Assembly: GCA_030749235.1 (NCBI GenBank)
Contig: JASMKM010000037.1
Coordinates: 1-53,393, forward strand
Length of the DNA stretch: 53,393 bases
Origin: Planctomycetota bacterium
Lineage (GTDB): Bacteria > Planctomycetota > UBA1135
Direction of reading: 5' to 3'
The notes beneath the pieces are model-generated. The model saw only the letters and a list, made by a program, of their open reading frames with translations. It was not told the origin of the DNA and made no database searches. The translations under genes and the position numbers were made by a program. Each line of letters begins with the position of its first letter. Position 1 is the first letter of the stretch. This document shows positions 37,786 through 45,695 of this stretch, piece by piece.

Positions 37786-39294
37786 ATGAGATTCATGATT
37801 CCCGTTATCACCATTCTTTCCCTCGTCGCGTTGTCTGGTCCTGCCGCAGCGCAATCCTCTCTAGAGCTGTTCTCGGCACCCAGCCAGGCCGCCCAACCGG
37901 GCGTTGGCTTGGACGCGACCGCACTGCGTTCGCGCCTGGTTAACGTGAACCTGGACCTGCTGCGCGATGGTCAAGCACCCCAAGTGCAGATGAATCTGTT
38001 CGACGACGTGCAGTTGGTCGCCGATTTCAATTACCTGCAGCCTGCCTATGCCGACGGCGTGGTTTGGATGGGTTCCTTGCAGGGATATCCGGATTCTCGT
38101 GTCATGTTCTCGATGATTGACGACATGGTCAGCGCCTTCATCAGTTTCGATGACCAGGCCTATTCGCTCACCAGTGCTGGCAACAACGTGTTCTGGATCC
38201 ATCAAGTGGATCGTTCCGCTGGTCCTGAATGCGGCACCGACGCATCTTTCGGCGTACATCTGCCGACCGAAGTCACGCCACCGAGTGCTTCCCGCGGCAG
38301 CATCACCGAAATCGATGTCATGGTGGTTTACACCACCCCAGCCAAGAACCTGATGGGGGGCGCCACGTCCACCAACAGCAAGATCAACCTGGCGATGGCC
38401 AAGACCAATGCCGCCTTCGCCGATAGTGGCGTGAATCAGGAGGTGCGCCTAGTGCACACGGAGGAGATGGTCGGCTACAACGAGCCGAGCAGCTTCAACC
38501 AAATGCTGCAGGACCTGCAGAGAAACAACGACGGCAAGATGGACAACGTGCATTCCTTGCGGACCCAGTACGGTGCCGACTGCGTCAGCCTGTTGTGCAT
38601 GAATTCTCAGTACTGCGGCTTGGCCTACCTGATGACCAATGTTAGCGCCAGCTTCCGCTCGTGGGCCTTCAGTGTGGTCAACTACAGCTGCATGCAGAAC
38701 TCGCAGACCTTGGCGCATGAGCTCGGGCACAACTTTGGATCGAACCACGATCCTCAGAACGCTAGTTCCGGTGCTTACTCCTACAGCTTCGGCTTCCGCA
38801 CTTCGAACAACCAATACCGCACCATCATGGCCTACTGGCCAGGCACCGAGATTGACCGTTGGTCGGGCCCGAACGTGAGCTACAACGGCTACACCATGGG
38901 CAACAGTTCGCAGGACAATGTGCGTTCCTTGAACAATACTGCGTCGACGGCAGCGAGTTGGAAACCCACGGTCGGGGGGAACGGCCCGGTCCTGCAGGTA
39001 CCGACCTTAACCGCCGGTCAGTTAGCGACCTTCACGCTGACTGATTGCGCGCCCAACGGTTCCGCCTTCATCTACTACAGCACCACCGGCAGCGGCCCGT
39101 ACATGACTTCTTATGGCATGGCCGACCTGTCACCGCCGCTGAAGCTGTTGCCGACGGTCTACCAGAACTCCAATGGCGTAGGCACCATCACCGTGCGTGT
39201 GCCATCCAGGGGTGCCGGCGTGACGGCATGGTTGCAGGGCTTGGACCTGACGAGTGGCCTATGGACCGACAACGTTCAGACTACGGTGTTGTAG
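37786..39294 (+). CDS. Secreted reprolysin-like zinc metallopeptidase (copy 2)
   Basis: The 502-residue protein is a paralogue of copy 1 with the same layout: signal peptide (to 'GPAAAQ'), prodomain-like region, catalytic domain opening 'EIDVMVVYTTPAKNLMGG', and zinc site 'AHELGHNFGSNHD' near residue 309. The Met-turn is 'TIMAYWPG'. The C-terminal module begins near 'VPTLTAGQLATF' and ends 'RVPSRGAGVTAWLQGLDL'. Long runs identical to copy 1 ('SNHDPQNASSGAYSYSFG') show a tandem duplication. The prodomain has diverged more than the catalytic domain. Confidence 0.92.
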   Translation: MRFMIPVITILSLVALSGPAAAQSSLELFSAPSQAAQPGVGLDATALRSRLVNVNLDLLRDGQAPQVQMNLFDDVQLVADFNYLQPAYADGVVWMGSLQGYPDSRVMFSMIDDMVSAFISFDDQAYSLTSAGNNVFWIHQVDRSAGPECGTDASFGVHLPTEVTPPSASRGSITEIDVMVVYTTPAKNLMGGATSTNSKINLAMAKTNAAFADSGVNQEVRLVHTEEMVGYNEPSSFNQMLQDLQRNNDGKMDNVHSLRTQYGADCVSLLCMNSQYCGLAYLMTNVSASFRSWAFSVVNYSCMQNSQTLAHELGHNFGSNHDPQNASSGAYSYSFGFRTSNNQYRTIMAYWPGTEIDRWSGPNVSYNGYTMGNSSQDNVRSLNNTASTAASWKPTVGGNGPVLQVPTLTAGQLATFTLTDCAPNGSAFIYYSTTGSGPYMTSYGMADLSPPLKLLPTVYQNSNGVGTITVRVPSRGAGVTAWLQGLDLTSGLWTDNVQTTVL

Positions 39295-39353
39295 GTCGAG
39301 CCGCGCCAGTACTCCAGGGAGCGGTCTAATCAGGCGATTGGACCCGAGAATTC

Positions 39354-39602
39354 TTAACTGTTGTCGAGCCGAATGATGTCCACTGGACAGCCGGCAACAG
39401 CTTCCTCGATTTCTGCCTGATCAAGGCGTAGGGCGCTGGCGCGCTGGAAGACGCCTTCTTGGGCGCTGTTGAGCAGCTGCGCCATGCCATCCTCGTCGAG
39501 TTGGAAGTACTGCGGAATAGTTTCTTCGCACAAGCAGCAACCGATGCACTCCAGTGCTTTATGTCGGATCACCATATGCGCGTTGCTGCCTGGTTTCGCC
39601 AT
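39354..39602 (-). CDS. Small single-cluster ferredoxin
   Basis: The ATG at 39602 lies four bases after the stop of the U32 gene, so I use it rather than upstream codons inside that gene. The 82-residue protein has C19-x2-C22-x2-C25 in 'LECIGCCLCEE' and a distant Cys72 in 'AVAGCPVD', the pattern of a monocluster ferredoxin. The extra Cys23 is unusual. It ends 'VDIIRLDNS'. Tight coupling to the U32 protein suggests that it donates electrons to that enzyme or repairs its cluster, but this is an inference. Confidence 0.85.
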   Translation of the reverse strand: MAKPGSNAHMVIRHKALECIGCCLCEETIPQYFQLDEDGMAQLLNSAQEGVFQRASALRLDQAEIEEAVAGCPVDIIRLDNS

Positions 39603-39606
39603 CGCT

Positions 39607-40884
39607 TCAGACTGATGTGGGCTGTTCGATCGGTGCCAAGCGATAGAGTTGGTCGCCGCGGCGCGCGTCGCCGACATGGGGCATGGTGAAACGGTCGCCC
39701 TTGGCCACCATGGACGGGTTGCTGGCGGTGCCGGCTTCATCCTCGACGCGTAATTCCAATACGGTGCCGTTCACAGCGCCGGTGGTATGGCCGATGATCA
39801 CGTATTCATCATCTGCATGTAGCTTGCCGGCGCTGGCTTCGACCTCAATCACACCGGCCTTTTGGTAGACATTGATTATCGTGCCGATCATCTGCTTCTG
39901 GCGCGTGGCCTTGCTGCCGCCGACCTCGGCCCAGCCTTGCTTCTGGCCGAGGTAATAGCCGGAGGAGAAGCCACGGTTGTAGACTTTCTCCAAGTCCGGA
40001 ATCAGCTCATTGGCCAGCTGCTCGCTGAAGTTACCGGCCTGCACGGCGTCCAAGGCCTTTCGATAGGCGGCAGTCACCGCGCCCACATATTCTGGGGCGC
40101 GTCCGCGGCCTTCAATCTTGAAGACCTGCACCCCAGCTTCGACCATCTTGTCGACGAAGCCGATGGTGAGGATGTCGGTCGGCGACATCACGTAGTTGTT
40201 GTCGACCAGCATCTCATGGCCGGTCTCGGCGTCCTTGACGATGTATTCCTTGCGGCAGTTCTGATCGCAAGCGCCGCGATTGGCTGAGGCGTTGGAGGAG
40301 TACAAGGACATGCTGCATCGGCCTGAGACCGCAATGCACAAGGCACCATGGGCGAAGGCCTCTAGCTCCATCAGGCGACCGGAATGGCCCCGGATGTCCT
40401 GTTCGACAATCTGGCGATGCACCGACTTGATCATCGGCAGGCTCAGTTCGCGCGCAAGCACGATGCGGTCGCAATGTGCGGCGTAGAAGCGCACGGCGTC
40501 GGCGTTGGAAATCGACAACTGGGTGGACAGGTGGACTTCCAGGCCGAGTTCCTCGGCGATGATTACAGCCGCCATGTCGGAGAGAATCACTGCGCTGACC
40601 TGTTGCTTGGCGGCCTCTTCGAGCAGGGACTTGCATAGCTTCAGGTCATGCTGATAGAGCACGGTGTTGAGCGCCAGATAACTTTTCACTCCGGCTTCGC
40701 GGCAGATACGGCAGATCTCGGCGAGATCCTCGTGCTCGAAGCTGCGACGCGAGCGGGCGCGCATGTTCAGCTGTGCCAACCCGAAATAGACCGCGTCGGC
40801 GCCATTGCTGATGGCAGCACGCAACGACGGATAGCACCCAGCAGGTGCCAGCAATTCGATCTTGGCGGGTACGTCGGCCTCCAT
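39607..40884 (-). CDS. U32 family protein (TrhP/YegQ-like, tRNA U34 hydroxylation or related)
   Basis: From ATG 40884 the protein has about 425 residues. It opens 'IELLAPAGCYPSLRAAISNGADAVYFG', the U32 barrel signature, and carries the family block 'AFAHGALCIAVSGRCSMS' followed by a cysteine set in 'NRGACDQNCRKEY' that likely binds an Fe-S cluster. A C-terminal beta-barrel follows ('GTIINVYQKAGVIEVEA'). The best-studied close relatives (YegQ/TrhP, YrrN/YrrO) make 5-hydroxyuridine at tRNA position 34 from prephenate. Others hydroxylate rRNA or support ubiquinone synthesis. The paired ferredoxin supports a redox modification role. The frame is open to 40920, so a start 12 codons earlier is possible. 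Confidence 0.85.
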   Translation of the reverse strand: MEADVPAKIELLAPAGCYPSLRAAISNGADAVYFGLAQLNMRARSRRSFEHEDLAEICRICREAGVKSYLALNTVLYQHDLKLCKSLLEEAAKQQVSAVILSDMAAVIIAEELGLEVHLSTQLSISNADAVRFYAAHCDRIVLARELSLPMIKSVHRQIVEQDIRGHSGRLMELEAFAHGALCIAVSGRCSMSLYSSNASANRGACDQNCRKEYIVKDAETGHEMLVDNNYVMSPTDILTIGFVDKMVEAGVQVFKIEGRGRAPEYVGAVTAAYRKALDAVQAGNFSEQLANELIPDLEKVYNRGFSSGYYLGQKQGWAEVGGSKATRQKQMIGTIINVYQKAGVIEVEASAGKLHADDEYVIIGHTTGAVNGTVLELRVEDEAGTASNPSMVAKGDRFTMPHVGDARRGDQLYRLAPIEQPTSV

Positions 40885-41148
40885 GAAGGGGCTATCGTAG
40901 CATGCTAGGCAAGTCCCCATCAGCCACTCGTCGATTGGTGCCGTAATCGCGCCAGTCGGTCACTGCCGAGCCGAGCTCTGCGTGGTCCTGGATGTCGAAA
41001 TCACCTAAGCGCAGGTAACCGCGGGGCCACAAGGAACCGTGGAAGGCTCAGCATGGAGGACATATCGCTGGATTGTAGGGAAGGGGAAACGCTAACTTGG
41101 ATAGCCCGGATTGAACTCAACGCTAGGATGGCCACGGAGATCACCCCA

Positions 41149-41598
41149 ATGACTCAAGCGAATCACACCGAATACTCCCCAACTCCTTTGCACTTGTGGA
41201 TCATCGGAGTCTTGTCGTTGTTATGGAATAGCTTTGGGTCCCTCAACTACTCGATGACACATCTGCGCAACGAGGCATATCTTGAGGGCATTCCACAAGA
41301 GGCGCTTGACTTCGTGTGGAATTCCCCAGCCTGGGTCACCGCAGGTTGGGCGATGGCAGTCTGGTGCGGCTTGTTCGCCTCGATTCTGCTGCTGTTGCGC
41401 AAGGGTTTTGCTACGCCGGTCTTCTTGCTCTCCTTAATCTGCGCGGTGGCGATTAACGTCTACAATTACGGCTTCGGTGGCGCGATGGAGGTCATGGGTA
41501 GCGCCAAGGACATCGGTATCTCGGTGATCATCATCGTCCTTGCTATCCTGCAGTGGATGTACGCGCGCGCCATGGTGCGGTGCGGCGTGTTGCGCTGA
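41149..41598 (+). CDS. Small four-helix membrane protein of unknown function
   Basis: I take ATG 41149 because GGAGA at 41136-41140 gives a good ribosome-binding spacing. An ATG at 41128 is also possible. The 149-residue protein has four hydrophobic helices: 'LWIIGVLSLLWNSFGSLNY', 'AWVTAGWAMAVWCGLFASI', 'GFATPVFLLSLICAVAIN' and 'DIGISVIIIVLAILQWMYA'. This resembles small uncharacterised membrane proteins often called sugar-transporter-like. I cannot assign a function. It stands alone on the plus strand. Confidence 0.8.
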   Translation: MTQANHTEYSPTPLHLWIIGVLSLLWNSFGSLNYSMTHLRNEAYLEGIPQEALDFVWNSPAWVTAGWAMAVWCGLFASILLLLRKGFATPVFLLSLICAVAINVYNYGFGGAMEVMGSAKDIGISVIIIVLAILQWMYARAMVRCGVLR

Positions 41599-41802
41599 GC
41601 ACATCTTCTCTGGAAACGCCAGCGAGCTCTCTTATACGGGGATGGGGGATGAATTCTTCTTGTCCCCCTCGGTCTGCTTCCGATTGCACCTACCGGGTTG
41701 GCAGGTGATGACGGCTATTGGCGGGCACGAATCCCAATCACTTGCGCGGCGTCAAGGCCTTGAACCTGTTCTCAGGAACCACGACTACGGACAGAATGCT
41801 TG

Positions 41803-43998
41803 TTAACGAGACTCCGGCGAATCGATTACCGGGCGTAATCTCATAACGGTCGGGTAGTGGTCGGAGGCCATCGGTGCGTCGACGGCGCGGGAATCTAGGA
41901 CCTTCCAAGCTACCTTGGGTCGCAGTAGTACATAATCGATTTGGATCGTTGGGTCCGGCGCGCCATGAGTGAATATCGGTTGACCGAATGCGCTGTGATG
42001 CCAGCCCACCTCGTCGAGATCCAATAGCGGCGCACTGCCTGGAACCGCGTTCAAATCGCCGGTGAGGATTGCTAGGCCGGGCATATCCCCGCAAAGACCT
42101 TGCTCAATCACCCTGACCGAGGCGCGGCGTGCTTCCTTGGAGCCAAGGCTATCGGTCCAATCGAAATGCGTATTGATGAAGCGTAGTGAATGGCCTTCGC
42201 CGTACAGCTTTGCAAGGTTGACGTCGACGGCCATAGCTTGGTAACGGCTGGAGCTGGCGCTAGGCAGCGAAAGGCTATGGACCATTTGCAAGGGAAAGCG
42301 ACTCAGGACGGCATCGCCATAGGCATCATCGCTGCCCTTAGATGCGCCGAAGACCGCAGTCATACCGGTCAATCGACCGAGTTCCTCGGCCATCGCCTTA
42401 TGGCTGATTTCCTGCAGGCCGACGATGTCGGGCTTCTCCGATTGGATGACTTCTGCGATGCGTTCCAGGTCGTACTTGCCGTCCATGCCAATGCCGTAAT
42501 GGATGTTGTAGCTCATCACCTTCAGCTCGGGCAGCGGCTTGTTCAGTTCCAAGGTGGAGAGCACCGCGGCATGATCGCTTGGCCAACCATCCGGGTGTGT
42601 GGACAGCACTTTTGAATCCAGGACCTTCCAATCGCCAGCGCGCATGTAGACATAATCGATGCGGTCCTGATGGCTATCGGGGAATTCCGGCGACCAAGTG
42701 AGGCCCGGTGCCGCGACGGGATCAGGTTTCGCCAATCGATAGCTGTCCTCGAATCCATTGCGTTGCATAGCTACGCTCACTGGCCAGCCAACTACGCGGC
42801 CCATGTGGTTGTCCAGATGCGCAGCTTGTTCCGTCCAATCGAGGTGCGAACCGCTATTGAAGTCACCACCAATGATGACCGGGACCGCCGGCGCACGGTC
42901 CAGATGGGGAAGCAACTCGGCAAGGATGGAATCGATTTGTGAGCCGCGCGTCTCCTGGTCTGCCGCGACGATCTGTGCGGCAGTGAAGCCATCTTCCAGT
43001 TCCTTGCCGACGTCGGGCAGGTAATGAATCCATAGAGAATAGGCCTGGATTTCGACGCCAGGCTTCAGTTCGATGGTGGCGCCACCGAAATGGAAGGAAC
43101 TGAACAGCCGATGCACGTTGCGAATCGGATAACGACTCATAATCGAGAGGTTGCTAGAGCGTAGGTAGTAGTCAAATCCCAATCGCGCACTGATTCGCGG
43201 GCCGCTACCGTAGGTCTCCTGCATCAGGACGATGTCGGCGCCAGAACTGCGGATCACGTCGACCACCCGCCGCACGCCTTCATCCTTGCCCTTGCGTCGT
43301 CCACCGTGCCAGATGTTCCAGGCCAAGACCTTCAGCGGTTGGCCGTCCCATTCGGTTAGCTGCCGCGGTTGACGATCCTCGCCGAAGCGTTCGGTGAAGG
43401 AAGCATTGACTTCTTCTGGTTGCAGCACTCCTGCCTGAAACCGCACGTCTTCAATCTGCAGACTATCCAGGCCACCGAGTCGCATGGTTGCCGATTCGGA
43501 GCGAAGACTGCCCAATCCTTGCAGGTCGTGAAGCGCCACCCGTCGTCCATCGTGAAACAGATGCGCAACGCCCATCTCGCGATCAATCGAAAAGCCGACT
43601 TCATGCCAACGGCCGTCGGCGATGTTCTGGTCGGCAGCTTCGGGCCGGTGATCGAGACGCGAATGACCATCGCCAATGTTCCAAGTCCACGCTCCGTCGG
43701 GCAAGACAGAGATCGCGAAGCCGGCCAATGCACCAGATTCCCGCCCCAAACCATAACTGTTGTTAGTGGTGTAGTCCTTGATCGCTCCGGACTCCCAAGC
43801 CTTATTCGCCACCAATATTGGCAGATTGGCCGGTGCATGGTCAAGGCGGACCTTGAACCGCAAACTGAAGCTGTCAGCCAGATCAATATGCTCGGGAATG
43901 CTAATTCCCGTCGGCGATTGTGCGGTGGCTGCCTGCGCTAGGGGCAGAGCCAGCGAGAACAGGAAAAGGCAAGAAAGAAGGCAAAGTCGTCTGAGCAT
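41803..43998 (-). CDS. Secreted LamG-like plus double endonuclease/exonuclease/phosphatase (EEP) protein
   Basis: The 731-residue protein has a signal peptide (ending near 'LPLAQA'), a concanavalin/LamG-like sandwich (residues about 30-205), then two complete EEP domains. EEP-1 shows 'LKVLAWNIWHGG', 'DIVLMQETYG', 'PVIIGGDFNSG', 'DRIDYVYMR' and 'WPSDHAAVLSTL'. EEP-2 shows 'LKVMSYNIHYGIG', 'DIVGLQEISHKA', 'LAILTGDLNAVPG', 'IQIDYVLLRP' and 'MASDHYPTVM'. All metal and catalytic positions (Asn, Glu, Asp-x-Asn, Ser-Asp-His) are present in both. The substrates could be nucleic acids, phosphoinositide-like molecules or phospholipids. Duplication inside one polypeptide is unusual. Confidence 0.9.
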   Translation of the reverse strand: MLRRLCLLSCLFLFSLALPLAQAATAQSPTGISIPEHIDLADSFSLRFKVRLDHAPANLPILVANKAWESGAIKDYTTNNSYGLGRESGALAGFAISVLPDGAWTWNIGDGHSRLDHRPEAADQNIADGRWHEVGFSIDREMGVAHLFHDGRRVALHDLQGLGSLRSESATMRLGGLDSLQIEDVRFQAGVLQPEEVNASFTERFGEDRQPRQLTEWDGQPLKVLAWNIWHGGRRKGKDEGVRRVVDVIRSSGADIVLMQETYGSGPRISARLGFDYYLRSSNLSIMSRYPIRNVHRLFSSFHFGGATIELKPGVEIQAYSLWIHYLPDVGKELEDGFTAAQIVAADQETRGSQIDSILAELLPHLDRAPAVPVIIGGDFNSGSHLDWTEQAAHLDNHMGRVVGWPVSVAMQRNGFEDSYRLAKPDPVAAPGLTWSPEFPDSHQDRIDYVYMRAGDWKVLDSKVLSTHPDGWPSDHAAVLSTLELNKPLPELKVMSYNIHYGIGMDGKYDLERIAEVIQSEKPDIVGLQEISHKAMAEELGRLTGMTAVFGASKGSDDAYGDAVLSRFPLQMVHSLSLPSASSSRYQAMAVDVNLAKLYGEGHSLRFINTHFDWTDSLGSKEARRASVRVIEQGLCGDMPGLAILTGDLNAVPGSAPLLDLDEVGWHHSAFGQPIFTHGAPDPTIQIDYVLLRPKVAWKVLDSRAVDAPMASDHYPTVMRLRPVIDSPESR

Positions 43999-44119
43999 GA
44001 TGTGGTGGTGGAGGGCACTTGGCCATCATCCACGTCCTATGATAGGGCAACTGCGGAGGCGTCTTTCGTTTCTGCAGTCGTCTCGTACCAAAGGAAACGA
44101 CATCACTCAAGAACTCTCC

Positions 44120-45651
44120 ATGAAGCTGCTAGCGGTTGGCCTATACGCCGCCATCCTGTTAGTCATCGGCTACTTGGCCTCCAAGCGAGTCAAGAGCATC
44201 CGTGACTATTTCGCCTCCGGTAAGAACCTAGGCTTCTTCCACGTCGCCTTCTCGGCGCGCGCCACCGGTGAAAGCGCATGGCTGCTGCTCGGCCTGACCG
44301 GCATGGGCTATACCGTCGGCGTGCAAGCATTCTGGGTGGTGCTTGGCGAGGTGCTCGGCGTCTGCGGCGCGTGGATGTTAATGTCGCGGCGCTTCAAGCG
44401 CCTGACCGACCGTTACGATTCGATCACCGTTCCGGATTACCTGGAAAGTCGTCTGCGAGATTCGGGCCACACCTTGCGCTTAATCGCCGCCTTCGCCTTG
44501 GTGGTGTTTGTGCCAATCTATGCAGGTGCACAAGTCTTCGCAACAGGCACCGCCTTCCATGCATTCCTCGGTTGGAATCATTTTTTGGTGCCGCGGTCGG
44601 CTTCGGCGTGGTCATGCTCTACATCACCCGAGGTGGTTTTACCGCGGTGGTCTGGTCCGACGTATTCCAGGGCAGCTTGATGGTGATTGGCCTGGTCGCC
44701 TTACCGTTGGTGGCCTTCGACTTTGCCGGTGGGTGGGGTGCTATCGCATCCACTTTGGAGTCCATCGACCCGCACCTGCTGTCATGGCATGGGCCAGGTG
44801 AGGACGGCCCAGGCAGTGGTGGGTGGAATACCTCGGCCATCGTCACCATCTTCGGCATGGCGGCGATCGGCATCGGATTCATGGGGTCGCCGCAGGTCTT
44901 CGTGCGTTACATTTCGATGAAGAACGAGAAGCAGATCCTGCCTGGCACGATTACTGCCGGGGTCTGGACGGTATTGGCCGATTCGGGTGCGGTGTTGGTC
45001 GGCCTGTTCGGGCGTGCGATCTTCTCGCCGGATGCCTTGAGCGGTAATGCCGACAACATCCTGCCGGTGATGGCGCAGGACCTGCTGCCAGCCTTCTTCG
45101 CCGGTCTGTTCATCGCCATGGTCTTGAGCGCGATCATGTCGACCATCGATTCACTTCTTGTGGTCGCATCCAGTGCTGGCGTGCGCGACTATTGGCAGAA
45201 ATCCAGACACCCCGAGATGAGCGATGAACGCCTACTCGGGCTCACGCGCAAGGTCACGATCACCCTGTCGTTGATCTCCTTCCTGATTGGCATCGGCATC
45301 ATGCTGAAGGATAAGGAGAACGGCGTCTTCTGGACCATCATCTTCGGCTGGTCCGGCATCGCTGCGACCTTCTGTCCGACGGTAATCCTTAGCCTGTTCT
45401 GGTCGAAGCTCACCGCACTCGGCGCCAAGAGCGCCATGGTCGCTGGCTTCCTGGCCGTGCCGCTGTTCAAGTGGGCGATCCCACCGCTGCTCGACGCCGC
45501 CGGTCATGAAGAATGGTCTGGTTATCTCGCATCGTTGGACGTGCTGCTTCCTTCCTTCATCGTCGGCTTCCTCGTCGCGGTCGTCGTGAGCCTGTGCGAC
45601 AAGAAAGGCCTGGCGCGCATGGAAGGCATGGTGGAAGAGCTGCGTGGTTGA
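44120..45651 (+). CDS. Sodium:solute symporter (SSS, PutP-like), interrupted by a -1 frameshift
   Basis: The first 154 or so codons (from ATG 44120) encode the SSS N-terminus ('YLASKRVKSIRDYFASGKNL', 'SITVPDYLESRL'). At 44581-44587 the sequence T-TTT-TTG occurs and the remainder of the transporter continues in the -1 frame ('GAAVGFGVVMLYITRGGF', 'GIGFMGSPQVFVRYIS', 'MSTIDSLLVVASSAGVRDYW') to 45651. Joined, the protein is about 510 residues with the usual 12-13 helices. Without the shift the frame yields a short wrong tail ending near 44680. One missing T in a T7 run, by mutation or sequencing error, would explain it. Programmed slippage is possible. Substrate class: an organic solute such as proline. 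Confidence 0.85.
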
Positions 45652-45695
45652 CAGTCTTCAATCTGGGCCTCGCTCGCCAGATAACCAAGGCTTCC

